The position numbers were made by a program, and so were the translations under genes. Positions 1 to 6,364 of a DNA stretch of 6,799 bases are shown one piece after another. The notes beneath the pieces are model-generated. The model was not told where the DNA came from, made no database searches, and saw nothing but the letters and a program-made list of their open reading frames with translations. Position 1 is the first letter of the stretch. Each line of letters starts with the position of its first letter. This stretch comes from an uncultured Mycoplasmatota bacterium (GTDB lineage Bacteria; Bacillota_I; Bacilli_A; RF39; UBA660), in contig CAOJKG010000046.1 in the NCBI GenBank assembly GCA_948437815.1, forward strand, positions 1-6,799, read 5' to 3'.

Positions 1-1
1 G

Positions 2-247
2 AACTTTATCATTTAATTTCAATTCATAAGTCTTTCTAAAATCTTTAGGATTATCATTAGTTCCTTTAACATAAATGACTTCATTACTTTTAATATCAGT
101 TATAACTCCTGTAAAAGTGATATCCTTTTCAATATATTCTTTTTTAGGCATACCTTCTATTATATTCCCAATAGTATAACCTAAAACCATAATTAAAATA
201 AAAGTTAAAACTCCAACAATTATTTTTAATATATTATTCTTATCCAT
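2..247 (-). CDS. Partial membrane-anchored protein, N-terminal part (runs off left edge)
   Basis: An open frame of 82 codons begins at ATG 247 and is still open at the window edge. It is preceded by GGTGAT about six bases upstream, a plausible Shine-Dalgarno site. The translation starts MDKNNILKIIVG, followed by one hydrophobic helix at residues about 6-27 with no cleavage site that I can see. A polar, beta-prone segment follows (residues about 36-82, containing DITFTGVITDIKSNEVIYV). This looks like a signal anchor with a small extracytoplasmic domain. I do not recognise the family, and the truncation prevents a functional call. It is co-oriented with the upstream HTH gene but separated from it by a probable terminator, so it is likely its own transcription unit. 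Confidence 0.65.
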   Translation of the reverse strand, partial: MDKNNILKIIVGVLTFILIMVLGYTIGNIIEGMPKKEYIEKDITFTGVITDIKSNEVIYVKGTNDNPKDFRKTYELKLNDKV

Positions 248-258
248 AACTATCACCA

Positions 259-279
259 TATAAACTAAGTATAACATAT
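259..279 (-). promoter_or_regulatory. Candidate extended -10 promoter for the left-edge gene
   Basis: Read on the minus strand, TGTTATACT (plus 268-276) matches an extended -10 element (TGnTATACT). It lies about 20 bases upstream of the ATG at 247, which would leave a short leader holding the GGTGAT site. The -35 position (TATTTT) is poor, as is common when an extended -10 is present. The element lies just past the HTH terminator, which fits a separate transcription unit. Confidence 0.4.
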
Positions 280-290
280 TTTTTTAAATA

Positions 291-319
291 AAAATAGACC
301 CTCCTTCGCAGTAGAGCCT
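291..319 (-). terminator. Probable Rho-independent terminator of the HTH gene
   Basis: On the minus strand, positions 319 to 296 fold into a stem of about nine pairs, including two G-U pairs and one A/G mismatch: AGGCTCT pairs with AGGGTCT, then CT pairs with AG. A GCGA (GNRA-type) loop closes it. The stem is followed by ATTTTATTT-rich sequence (plus 286-295). It lies about 80 nt past the stop codon of the HTH gene and ahead of the promoter of the left-edge gene. A regulated attenuator for the left-edge gene is an alternative reading. Confidence 0.5.
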
Positions 320-331
320 TGCAAAAACAAT

Positions 332-354
332 TTAACGTTTTTTCCTCACGTTAA
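332..354. repeat. Perfect 7-bp inverted repeat with 9-nt spacer
   Basis: TTAACGT (332-338) and ACGTTAA (348-354) are exact reverse complements around a 9-nt spacer. The repeat lies in the 3' region of the minus-strand HTH gene, upstream of the GNRA-loop hairpin, so the two would form tandem hairpins in its transcript. The arms resemble the half-sites of the palindrome at 672-685, which also permits a DNA-operator reading. Confidence 0.5.
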
Positions 355-397
355 TAATATATCATTTATGTCAAACATTACCTTATTTATAAAATAT

Positions 398-622
398 TTA
401 TTTTTCATACTCAATTATATCTTCTATTTTACAATTTAAGGCTTTACAAAAACGACAAATAATATCTAAATCAACTCGTTCAATATCCCCTTTAACATAT
501 TTTCCAATTGTATCAAATCTTACATTACTAATAACACTTAAATGATTTTTACTCATATTTTCTTTTTCTAAAATATCGGCTAATTTAAATTTAATTTTCC
601 CATAAATCTTACTATCGTACAT
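398..622 (-). CDS. Small Cro/C1-type (YozG/HTH_26-like) transcriptional regulator
   Basis: The 74-residue protein is essentially a single helix-turn-helix domain. It has an N-terminal helix (KIKFKLADILEKENMSKNHL), a turn and recognition region (SVISNVRFDTIGKYVKGDIE), and the C-terminal signature VDLDIICRFCKALNCKIEDIIEY that is typical of short YozG-like Cro/C1 regulators. I chose ATG 622 because AGGGGAG lies 9 bases upstream and the domain starts directly after it. An in-frame ATG at 670 would add 16 residues that do not fit the family and has no ribosome-binding site of similar strength. The gene is divergent from the dlt-like operon across a palindrome-containing region, so I infer that it regulates the operon and perhaps itself. 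The ligand or signal cannot be read from the sequence, and there is no separate sensor domain. Confidence 0.85.
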   Translation of the reverse strand: MYDSKIYGKIKFKLADILEKENMSKNHLSVISNVRFDTIGKYVKGDIERVDLDIICRFCKALNCKIEDIIEYEK

Positions 623-641
623 CTTTATCAACTCCCCTTTA

Positions 642-647
642 ATTGTA
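642..647 (-). promoter_or_regulatory. Candidate -10 element for the HTH gene
   Basis: On the minus strand TACAAT (plus 642-647) lies about 20 bases upstream of the HTH start codon at 622, directly before the AGGGGAG ribosome-binding site. No good -35 hexamer sits 16-18 bp upstream of it. If it is used, the palindrome at 672-685 lies around or just upstream of the -35 region, a suitable place for autoregulation. Confidence 0.25.
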
Positions 648-671
648 ACAACAAAGATACGTCTTAGCATT

Positions 672-685
672 TACGTTTAAACGTA
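672..685. promoter_or_regulatory. 14-bp perfect palindrome, candidate operator of the HTH regulator
   Basis: TACGTTTAAACGTA reads the same on both strands, with no mismatch and no spacer. It lies 50 bp upstream of the HTH start codon and 165 bp upstream of the operon start. Perfect two-fold symmetry of this size next to a dimeric-type HTH gene fits a binding site. Which protein binds it is inference. Confidence 0.45.
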
Positions 686-781
686 TAAAATGATAGTAAT
701 AAGTAGTATTCCTATTTTTTTAAGAAAGATACGAAATAGTTAAAAATAGATCTTAAATTTAAAAATAACAAAGATTTTTTT

Positions 782-797
782 ATTACAAATTTGTAAT
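782..797. promoter_or_regulatory. 16-bp perfect palindrome at the operon promoter, candidate operator
   Basis: ATTACAAATTTGTAAT is an exact 16-bp palindrome. Its right half overlaps one candidate -35 (TTGTAA, 791-796) and ends 5 bp before another (TTGATA, 803-808). That position suits a repressor blocking RNA polymerase or, less likely, an upstream activator. Its sequence differs from the palindrome at 672-685, so the two may bind different proteins. It is too AT-rich, and lacks the T-tract, to be a convincing terminator. Confidence 0.45.
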
Positions 798-802
798 TAA
801 GC

Positions 803-831
803 TTGATATGAAAATAATATGGAAGTATACT
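803..831 (+). promoter_or_regulatory. Candidate sigma-A-type promoter of the dlt-like operon
   Basis: TTGATA (803-808) and TATACT (826-831) are separated by exactly 17 bp and match the TTGACA/TATAAT consensus well. Transcription would start near 838, leaving a very short leader that begins at the GAGGAG ribosome-binding site (838-843). A second arrangement, TTGTAA (791-796) with TAATAT (815-820) and an 18-bp spacer, would give a leader of about 23 nt and overlap the 782-797 palindrome. Either choice places the operon start codon at 850. Confidence 0.5.
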
Positions 832-849
832 TATTTTGAGGAGTTTTTT

Positions 850-2397
850 ATGAAGTATAATGTATTAAAATATTTAGAAGAAAGTGTAAGTAAATTTCCT
901 AATAAAATAGCAGTTATTGATAAGAATAGTAAAATAACATATAAAGAGTTACATAAGAGAAGTAAAAGTATAGCTTGTAAAATTATAAAAGACAATTTTT
1001 TCCATGTTCCCATAATAGTTTTTATGGATAAAGGAATTGAGGCTTTAACAACCTTTTTAGGTATTGCATATAGTGGAAATACCTATTCTCTTTTACATCC
1101 TGAGTTTCCAAAATCAAGATTAGAAGATATAGCAAGTGTTTTAGCCTCCCCTTTAGTTATAACAAATAACGAATATTATAAAGAAGCCCTAAAAACTTTT
1201 AAAAATAGTAAAATAATAAAATATGAAGATATAAAGGAAGAAATAGATGAAGAATTAATAAATAAAACCAATACTAAAATTTTAGATATTGACCCTTTAT
1301 ATATTAATTTCACTTCAGGTTCTACTGGTACTCCCAAAGGTGTAACTATATGTCATAGGTCAGTTATTGATTTTATAGATATATTTACTAATACTTTTAA
1401 TATAAAAGAAAATGATATTATTGGTAATCAAGCCCCTTTTGATTTTGATGTTTCTGTAAAAGATATATATAGCACTCTTTGTGTTGGAGCTACTTTAGTA
1501 ATAATTCCGAGAGAATTATTTTCTAAACCTACTGAACTATTAGATTTTATATGCGATAACAAAGTAACTACTCTTATTTGGGCTGTATCAGCCTTATGTT
1601 TAGTAAGTACTTTTCATGCGCTTGACTATCGTTGTCCAAATGATATAGAAAAAATTATGTTTAGTGGTGAAGTTATGCCTAATAAACATTTAAATACTTG
1701 GATGTCTCATCTTCCAAATGCTACTTTTATAAATCTATATGGCCCTACGGAAATAACTTGCAATTGTACTTATCATATTATTGATAAAAAAAGAGAATAT
1801 GAAAGTGGCATACCAATTGGTAAATCATTCTTAAATGAAGAAACATTTCTTTTAGACGAAAATAATGAATTAATTACTAAAGAAAATACTACTGGTGAAA
1901 TATGTATTCGAGGTACTGCAGTAGGTTTAGGCTATTACAATAATAATGAAGAAACATCTAAAAGATTTGTTATTAATCCTTTAGAAAAAAGATATCCTGA
2001 AATAATATATCGTACTGGTGATTTAGGAAAATATGATATCAATAATGATTTATATTTTACAGGACGTAAAGATTTCCAAATTAAATATATGGGACATAGA
2101 ATTGAACTTGAAGAAATAGAACGCGCGATAAATAAACTTGAATGTATCGAAAGAAGTTGTTGTGTATTTGATGAAGAAAAGCAAAAATTATATTGCTTTT
2201 ACATAGGAGATGTTGACAAAAAAACAATATATGAGGAATTAAAAAATACTTTACCTATTTATATGATTCCAAATATATTTAGAAGCATATTAAAATTCCC
2301 TTTAAATAAAAATGGCAAAATTGACCGCAAACAATTATTACAAGAAGAATTAGAAAAGAAATTAGGAAGTGATACTCATGATAGAAAAAGAGTTTAA
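850..2397 (+). CDS. DltA-like amino-acid adenylation enzyme (AMP-binding, carrier-protein ligase)
   Basis: This cytoplasmic enzyme would activate an amino acid with ATP and load it onto the carrier protein encoded two genes downstream. The 515-residue length matches DltA. Adenylation core motifs appear in order: A3 TSGSTGTPKG (155-164), A4 FDFDVSV (197-203), A5 NLYGPTE (295-301), A7 YRTGD (387-391), A8 GRKDFQIK (405-412) and A10 NGKIDR (488-493) with catalytic Lys490. Asp200 matches the Asp that holds the substrate amino group, so an amino acid is expected. Two pocket positions differ from DltA: Lys204 (GrsA-239 equivalent) and Ser272 in FSGEV, where DltA has the Cys tied to D-Ala selection. 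There is no condensation or carrier domain, so it is not an NRPS module. I chose ATG 850 because GAGGAG lies 6 bases upstream; ATG 808 would add 14 residues, overlap the promoter and lack a ribosome-binding site. Its end overlaps the next gene by 20 bp. The substrate is unknown. Confidence 0.9.
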   Translation: MKYNVLKYLEESVSKFPNKIAVIDKNSKITYKELHKRSKSIACKIIKDNFFHVPIIVFMDKGIEALTTFLGIAYSGNTYSLLHPEFPKSRLEDIASVLASPLVITNNEYYKEALKTFKNSKIIKYEDIKEEIDEELINKTNTKILDIDPLYINFTSGSTGTPKGVTICHRSVIDFIDIFTNTFNIKENDIIGNQAPFDFDVSVKDIYSTLCVGATLVIIPRELFSKPTELLDFICDNKVTTLIWAVSALCLVSTFHALDYRCPNDIEKIMFSGEVMPNKHLNTWMSHLPNATFINLYGPTEITCNCTYHIIDKKREYESGIPIGKSFLNEETFLLDENNELITKENTTGEICIRGTAVGLGYYNNNEETSKRFVINPLEKRYPEIIYRTGDLGKYDINNDLYFTGRKDFQIKYMGHRIELEEIERAINKLECIERSCCVFDEEKQKLYCFYIGDVDKKTIYEELKNTLPIYMIPNIFRSILKFPLNKNGKIDRKQLLQEELEKKLGSDTHDRKRV

Positions 2398-3556
2398 TTA
2401 TTTAGTAACAAATTACCAAACCCCATTTTATTTTTTTGATATGGTTTCTTTAAAAGATCGAATAGAATATTTAAGACATAAACTCCCAAATAAAGTAAAA
2501 CTATGCTATGCTATTAAAGCTAATTCATTTATTTTAAAAGATATCGAAGATTTAATAGACCGCTATGAAGTATGTTCTTTTGGCGAATACCATATATGTG
2601 ACTCTTCAAAAATTAATAAAGAAAAAATAGTTTTATCAGGAGTTTACAAAGAAGAAAAAGACCTCAGATATTTATTTCAAAATAATGTATCAATTGGTAT
2701 ATATACTATTGAATCGTGGGAGCAATACAATTTATTAAAAAATCTAACTAATGAATTTAAAAAGAACATTAAAGTTTTATTACGTCTTACAAGTGGTAAC
2801 CAATTTGGAATGGATAAAAGTATTATTCATAACATATTTAAAGATTTAAAAAATAGTCCTTATATAAAAATCATAGGTTTACAATTTTTTTCTACTACTC
2901 AAAAACGTTCTATCAAAAGATTAAATAAAGAATTAGACGAAGTATTAAGTTTCTTTAATGAACTTAATGAAGAATACAATGCTAATTTAGAAGAAATAGA
3001 ATTTGGTCCTGGTTTATCTGCAAAATATTTTATAGATGAAGAATATGATGAAGAAGAATATTTACAAGAATTTTCTAAACTTTTAGAAAGCATTCCCTCT
3101 TCTATTAATATTACTTTAGAATTAGGTAGAAGTATCGCTTATACTTGTGGTTCTTACATTACCAAAGTAGTAGATACTAAAACAAATAAAAAAGAAAATT
3201 ATGCTATAGTTGATGGAGGTATTCATCACTTAGTATATTATGGTAGTTCTCTCGCAATGAGAATTCCTGAAATAATTTTATTTCAAAATAAAAAAGAATC
3301 TAATAATATCGAAAATTGGAATATATGTGGTTCTTTATGTACTATAAATGATATTTTAGTAAAAGAGTTACCCCTTAGTGATTTAAAAATTAATGATTAT
3401 TTAATATTTAAAAAAGTTGGAGCTTATTCTGTAACGGAAGGTATTTCTCTATTTCTAAGTCATGATTTACCTGGTATAATAAAAAAGGATTTAAATGGAA
3501 ATTATCATTTAATACGAAATAATGAAGCTACTTATCCATTTAATACGCCAAACTAG
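2378..3556 (+). CDS. PLP-dependent decarboxylase, fold type III (DAP/ornithine decarboxylase superfamily)
   Basis: The 392-residue protein has the two-domain layout of alanine-racemase-fold decarboxylases. The PLP lysine is Lys47 in YAIKAN. Further motifs are SGNQFGMDK (139-147), a GPGL loop (210-213), ELGR (248-251, EPGR in most relatives) for phosphate binding, and DGGIHH. The C-terminal barrel carries GSLCTIND (318-325) with catalytic Cys321 and Asp325, and GAYS (348-351) with a PLP-contacting Tyr350. These support decarboxylation rather than racemisation. The usual HxHxGSQ segment reads GLQFFSTTQ (167-175), so the substrate probably differs from free diaminopimelate or ornithine. By analogy with BtrK of butirosin biosynthesis, which decarboxylates a carrier-bound glutamyl group, it may act on the loaded carrier protein. 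Decarboxylation of the free amino acid before activation is the alternative. I chose ATG 2378 (AGGAAG 8 bases upstream) over GTG 2369, which lies inside that site. The 20-bp overlap with the previous gene implies translational coupling. Confidence 0.85.
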   Translation: MIEKEFNYLVTNYQTPFYFFDMVSLKDRIEYLRHKLPNKVKLCYAIKANSFILKDIEDLIDRYEVCSFGEYHICDSSKINKEKIVLSGVYKEEKDLRYLFQNNVSIGIYTIESWEQYNLLKNLTNEFKKNIKVLLRLTSGNQFGMDKSIIHNIFKDLKNSPYIKIIGLQFFSTTQKRSIKRLNKELDEVLSFFNELNEEYNANLEEIEFGPGLSAKYFIDEEYDEEEYLQEFSKLLESIPSSINITLELGRSIAYTCGSYITKVVDTKTNKKENYAIVDGGIHHLVYYGSSLAMRIPEIILFQNKKESNNIENWNICGSLCTINDILVKELPLSDLKINDYLIFKKVGAYSVTEGISLFLSHDLPGIIKKDLNGNYHLIRNNEATYPFNTPN

Positions 3557-3571
3557 AAAGGAAGTGATATT

Positions 3572-3802
3572 ATGGAACGTTTAATAGAAATTTTAAGTGA
3601 TTTAAATCCCGATGTAGATTATAAAACATGTACTGATTTAATAGATGGTCATTATTTAGATTCATTATCTATTCTATCATTAATCGCTGAATTAGAGGAT
3701 GAATTTGATGTAGTAATACCAACTGTTGAGATTATCCCTAATAATTTTAATTCTGCTGAAGCTATGTGGAAAATGATTAATCGCTTACAAGAGGAGGAAT
3801 AA
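3572..3802 (+). CDS. DltC-like acyl/aminoacyl carrier protein
   Basis: The protein is 76 residues long, the size of DltC (about 78) and other free-standing carrier proteins. The phosphopantetheine attachment site is Ser31 in YLDSLSIL, followed by an acidic helix (AELEDEFDVVIP) typical of helix II of carrier proteins and a C-terminal helix ending LQEEE. It would be converted to the holo form by the AcpS-type enzyme at the operon end, charged by the adenylation enzyme, and present its thioester to the MBOAT protein at the inner face of the membrane. AAGGAAG lies 7 bases upstream of the ATG, and the gap to the decarboxylase gene is 15 nt. Its position directly between the decarboxylase and MBOAT genes suits a carrier on which the amino acid may be modified. 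Confidence 0.92.
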   Translation: MERLIEILSDLNPDVDYKTCTDLIDGHYLDSLSILSLIAELEDEFDVVIPTVEIIPNNFNSAEAMWKMINRLQEEE

Positions 3803-3804
3803 GT

Positions 3805-5397
3805 GTGAAATCATATTATTCTCTCTCTTACTTTTTAGTATTTATTCCTTTATTAATAATTATTTATAGTATAACACCTAAGAAAAAAAGATGGTTCATC
3901 TTACTAACTGCAAGTTTAATATTTTCCTATTCTTTAAGTGACAAACTAATAGTTTATCTCTTAAGTTCTATAATAGTAGTTTATTTAAGTGGCTTATGGT
4001 TAAAAAAAATTAATGATAAATGTGATAAAGCTACTGAAAATATAGATAAAGAAGAAAAGAAAATAATTAAAGCTAAATATAATGGGAAAAAGAAATTAAT
4101 ATTAATAGGAAGTATTCTAATTCATGTCGGAATATTAATATTTCTAAAATATTCAGGATTTTTTGCTACTAACATAAATACTTTATTTGAGGCACTAAAT
4201 ATCAATATCCACTTACCTATTCCAAAGTTTTTATTACCAATTGGAATATCTTTTTATACTCTGCAAGCTATATCATATAGTATTGATGTATATCGTGGAC
4301 TTATACCAGCTGAAAAACATTTAGGAAAAGTAGCACTATATATGTCATTTTTTCCACAAATAATGGAAGGACCAATATGTAGATATAATGAAACTGCTGA
4401 TAGTTTATATGAAGGAAAATCTATAACATATCATAATTTTACTTTTGGTATTCAAAGAATAATGTATGGTATTTTAAAAAAATGTGTTATCGCTGATAGA
4501 TTAAATCCTTTAATAACAAATATTTTTACTAATTATAATGAGTTTAATGGTGGCATAATTCTTTTAGGAGCTATCGCCTACACTATTCAATTATATATGG
4601 AATTTTCGGGAACAATGGATATAGTTATTGGAACCTCAGAAATCTTTGGTATTAAATTAACCGAAAACTTTCAAAGACCTTTTGCATCCCCTACTATTTC
4701 TGAATTCTGGAAAAGATGGCATATAACATTAGGTTCTTGGTTTAAAGATTACATTTTCTATCCTATATCTACATCAAAACCATTTCGAAAATTAACATTA
4801 GTATTACGTAAAAAACTAGGAAATTATTATGGCCCAGTTTTAGCAGGAGTAACTGCTCTTTTTACAGTCTGGTTATTAAATGGATTTTGGCATGGTGTTG
4901 GTTGGCAATATATTCTATTTGGTTTATATCATTTCTGCTTAATATTAATAGGAAGTTTAATATCTCCATTAATAAAGAAAATAACTGATAAGCTTCATAT
5001 CAATCGTAGTTCTAAAGTATATCATATTATTCAAATTATAAAAGTATGTATTTTAGTATTTATCGGTGAACTTATTTTCCGGGCTGAAGGATTACAAGCA
5101 TGTCTTAGTATGTTACAAAGTTTATTTACTAACTTTTCTTTAAGTTCTTTTAAAGATTTAAGTTTCTTAAAATTAGGTATTGATTGTGCTGATTATATTA
5201 TTGTTGGCGTAACTTTAATAATAGTCTTTATCATAAGTCATTTAGAAGAAAAAAATATAAATGTGAGAGTTTTAATTAACAAACAAAACATTATTTTAAG
5301 ATGGGCTATATATTATGCATTTATTTTATTTATTATTATTTTTGGAGCATATGGTCATGGATATATCTCAGTAGACCCTATATATGCACAGTTTTAG
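3805..5397 (+). CDS. DltB-like MBOAT family O-acyltransferase, integral membrane
   Basis: This 530-residue polytopic membrane protein has about a dozen hydrophobic segments, from residue about 8 to the C-terminus. MBOAT marks include IGISFYTLQ (from about 146), SFFPQIMEGPICRY (181-194), SEFWKRWHITLG with His306, and LNGFWHGVGW with His363, the near-invariant MBOAT active-site histidine. In the Dlt pathway this protein takes the aminoacyl group from the carrier protein and passes it across the membrane; I infer the same role here. It is longer than classical DltB (about 400 residues). A highly charged cytoplasmic-type loop at about 66-97, rich in Lys, Glu and Asp, accounts for part of the difference. 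The start is GTG 3805, two bases after the carrier-protein stop, with GAGGAGG 7 bases upstream. The size and loop are closer to the longer MBOAT proteins found with SGNH partners, so I avoid the symbol dltB. Confidence 0.92.
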   Translation: MKSYYSLSYFLVFIPLLIIIYSITPKKKRWFILLTASLIFSYSLSDKLIVYLLSSIIVVYLSGLWLKKINDKCDKATENIDKEEKKIIKAKYNGKKKLILIGSILIHVGILIFLKYSGFFATNINTLFEALNINIHLPIPKFLLPIGISFYTLQAISYSIDVYRGLIPAEKHLGKVALYMSFFPQIMEGPICRYNETADSLYEGKSITYHNFTFGIQRIMYGILKKCVIADRLNPLITNIFTNYNEFNGGIILLGAIAYTIQLYMEFSGTMDIVIGTSEIFGIKLTENFQRPFASPTISEFWKRWHITLGSWFKDYIFYPISTSKPFRKLTLVLRKKLGNYYGPVLAGVTALFTVWLLNGFWHGVGWQYILFGLYHFCLILIGSLISPLIKKITDKLHINRSSKVYHIIQIIKVCILVFIGELIFRAEGLQACLSMLQSLFTNFSLSSFKDLSFLKLGIDCADYIIVGVTLIIVFIISHLEEKNINVRVLINKQNIILRWAIYYAFILFIIIFGAYGHGYISVDPIYAQF

Positions 5398-5407
5398 GAG
5401 GTAGAAA

Positions 5408-6364
5408 ATGAATACAATAATTAAAAACATTACAAAAGTATTTTTATTTCTCATAATTTTATGTTTTCTTTTACTCATCGCCTCCTATCTTTTTGAACCT
5501 AAGACTAACAATAAAGAAGCTGGTATGCGTGATGTCAGATTAAATGCTATCTTAGGTGAAAAAGATAATACTTTAGATGTTTTATTCTTAGGTGATAGCG
5601 AAGTGTTCTCAAGCATTTCTCCTATGGAGATGTATAATAAACACGGGTTCACATCTTTTGTTTTAGGTAGTGCAGCTCAACAATTACATTATACTAAATA
5701 CTTATTATCAAGAACTTTAAAAAAGCAAAAACCTCAAGTTGTTATTTTAGAAACCAATGCTATATATCGTAAAATCGAACCAACTGGCCCAATATTCCGC
5801 AAACTTCAAAATTGGTTTTCCATATTCGAATATCATAATCGTTGGAAATCTCTTAATTTCCGTGATTTAAATCTAAGTTTTAATTATGAATATAATAGTG
5901 AGTTTAAAGGTTACACTTACAAACCAGGTATAAAAGGTTTAAAAAGTTGGAATTATATGAACCCTACTACTGAATCCAAAGAAATAGAAAACTTAAATAA
6001 AAAGTTTTTATTATCCATGATTGAACTATGTAATGAATTTGATATAAAATTTATCTTACTAAGCACCCCTAGTACTAAAAACTGGAATTACACTAAACAT
6101 ATGGGAATAAAAGAGTTTGCGAGTGAACATAACATTACCTATATTGATTTAAACTTAATGAAAAATGAAGTACCAATAGACTGGGAAAAAGATACTTGTG
6201 ATGAAGGAGATCATATGAATTATTATGGTGCAGTTAAAGTATCAAATTTTATTGGGAATTATTTAGCAAATAATTATAAACTCGAAAATAAAAAAGATAA
6301 ACCTGAGTACAAAAGCTGGAATGAAGCTTTACCAAGATATTTTAAAGCTGTAGGTAAATTCTAA
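5408..6364 (+). CDS. Membrane-anchored SGNH-like / DltD-like protein
   Basis: The 318-residue protein has a short cationic N-terminus and one hydrophobic helix (about 8-29), followed by a soluble domain expected outside the membrane. SGNH-hydrolase features are visible: LFLGDSE with Ser64 as candidate nucleophile (block I), VLGSAAQ around Gly87 (block II), LETN with Asn117 (block III), and CDEGDHMNYYGA with His269 and nearby Asp265 or Asp268 (block V). DltD and the alginate acetyltransferase partners AlgJ/AlgX have similar domains and work with an MBOAT. I infer that this protein moves the aminoacyl group from the MBOAT to an extracellular polymer, perhaps a teichoic or other glycopolymer. 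AGGAGGT overlaps the MBOAT stop codon and lies 5 bases before the ATG, so the two are probably coupled. The acceptor polymer cannot be read from the sequence. Confidence 0.85.
   Translation: MNTIIKNITKVFLFLIILCFLLLIASYLFEPKTNNKEAGMRDVRLNAILGEKDNTLDVLFLGDSEVFSSISPMEMYNKHGFTSFVLGSAAQQLHYTKYLLSRTLKKQKPQVVILETNAIYRKIEPTGPIFRKLQNWFSIFEYHNRWKSLNFRDLNLSFNYEYNSEFKGYTYKPGIKGLKSWNYMNPTTESKEIENLNKKFLLSMIELCNEFDIKFILLSTPSTKNWNYTKHMGIKEFASEHNITYIDLNLMKNEVPIDWEKDTCDEGDHMNYYGAVKVSNFIGNYLANNYKLENKKDKPEYKSWNEALPRYFKAVGKF

Noticed and set aside
286..360. Known riboswitch class (for example c-di-GMP or preQ1) upstream of the left-edge gene
   Set aside because: No conserved core of a riboswitch class that I know could be matched; only two simple hairpins are visible.
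808..849. Upstream in-frame ATG at 808 as start of the adenylation enzyme
   Set aside because: It has no ribosome-binding site, lies within the -35 element of the best promoter, and adds 14 residues not expected in DltA-like proteins. ATG 850 has GAGGAG at ideal spacing.
831..1013. Minus-strand reading frame of 60 codons opposite the adenylation gene
   Set aside because: It lies opposite a well-supported coding region, has no ribosome-binding site of note and gives low-complexity Leu/Ile-rich sequence. It is a shadow of the real gene.
2899..3093. Minus-strand reading frame of 64 codons opposite the decarboxylase gene
   Set aside because: The translation is a Ser-rich low-complexity shadow of Glu/Asp-rich codons on the plus strand.
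2378..3556. Alanine racemase supplying D-Ala to the operon
   Set aside because: The C-terminal barrel has the decarboxylase Cys-xxx-Asp and GAYS elements, and the order of motifs is that of DAP/ornithine decarboxylases, not Alr.
850..3802. Nonribosomal peptide synthetase or siderophore cluster
   Set aside because: There is a single free-standing adenylation enzyme and one free carrier, with no condensation or thioesterase domain and no transporter. The MBOAT and SGNH partners point to surface acylation.
850..6364. Ordinary dltABCD operon for D-alanylation
   Set aside because: The inserted decarboxylase, the Ser in place of the D-Ala-selecting Cys, the Lys in the substrate pocket and the longer MBOAT argue against a standard D-alanine system, although it is clearly related.
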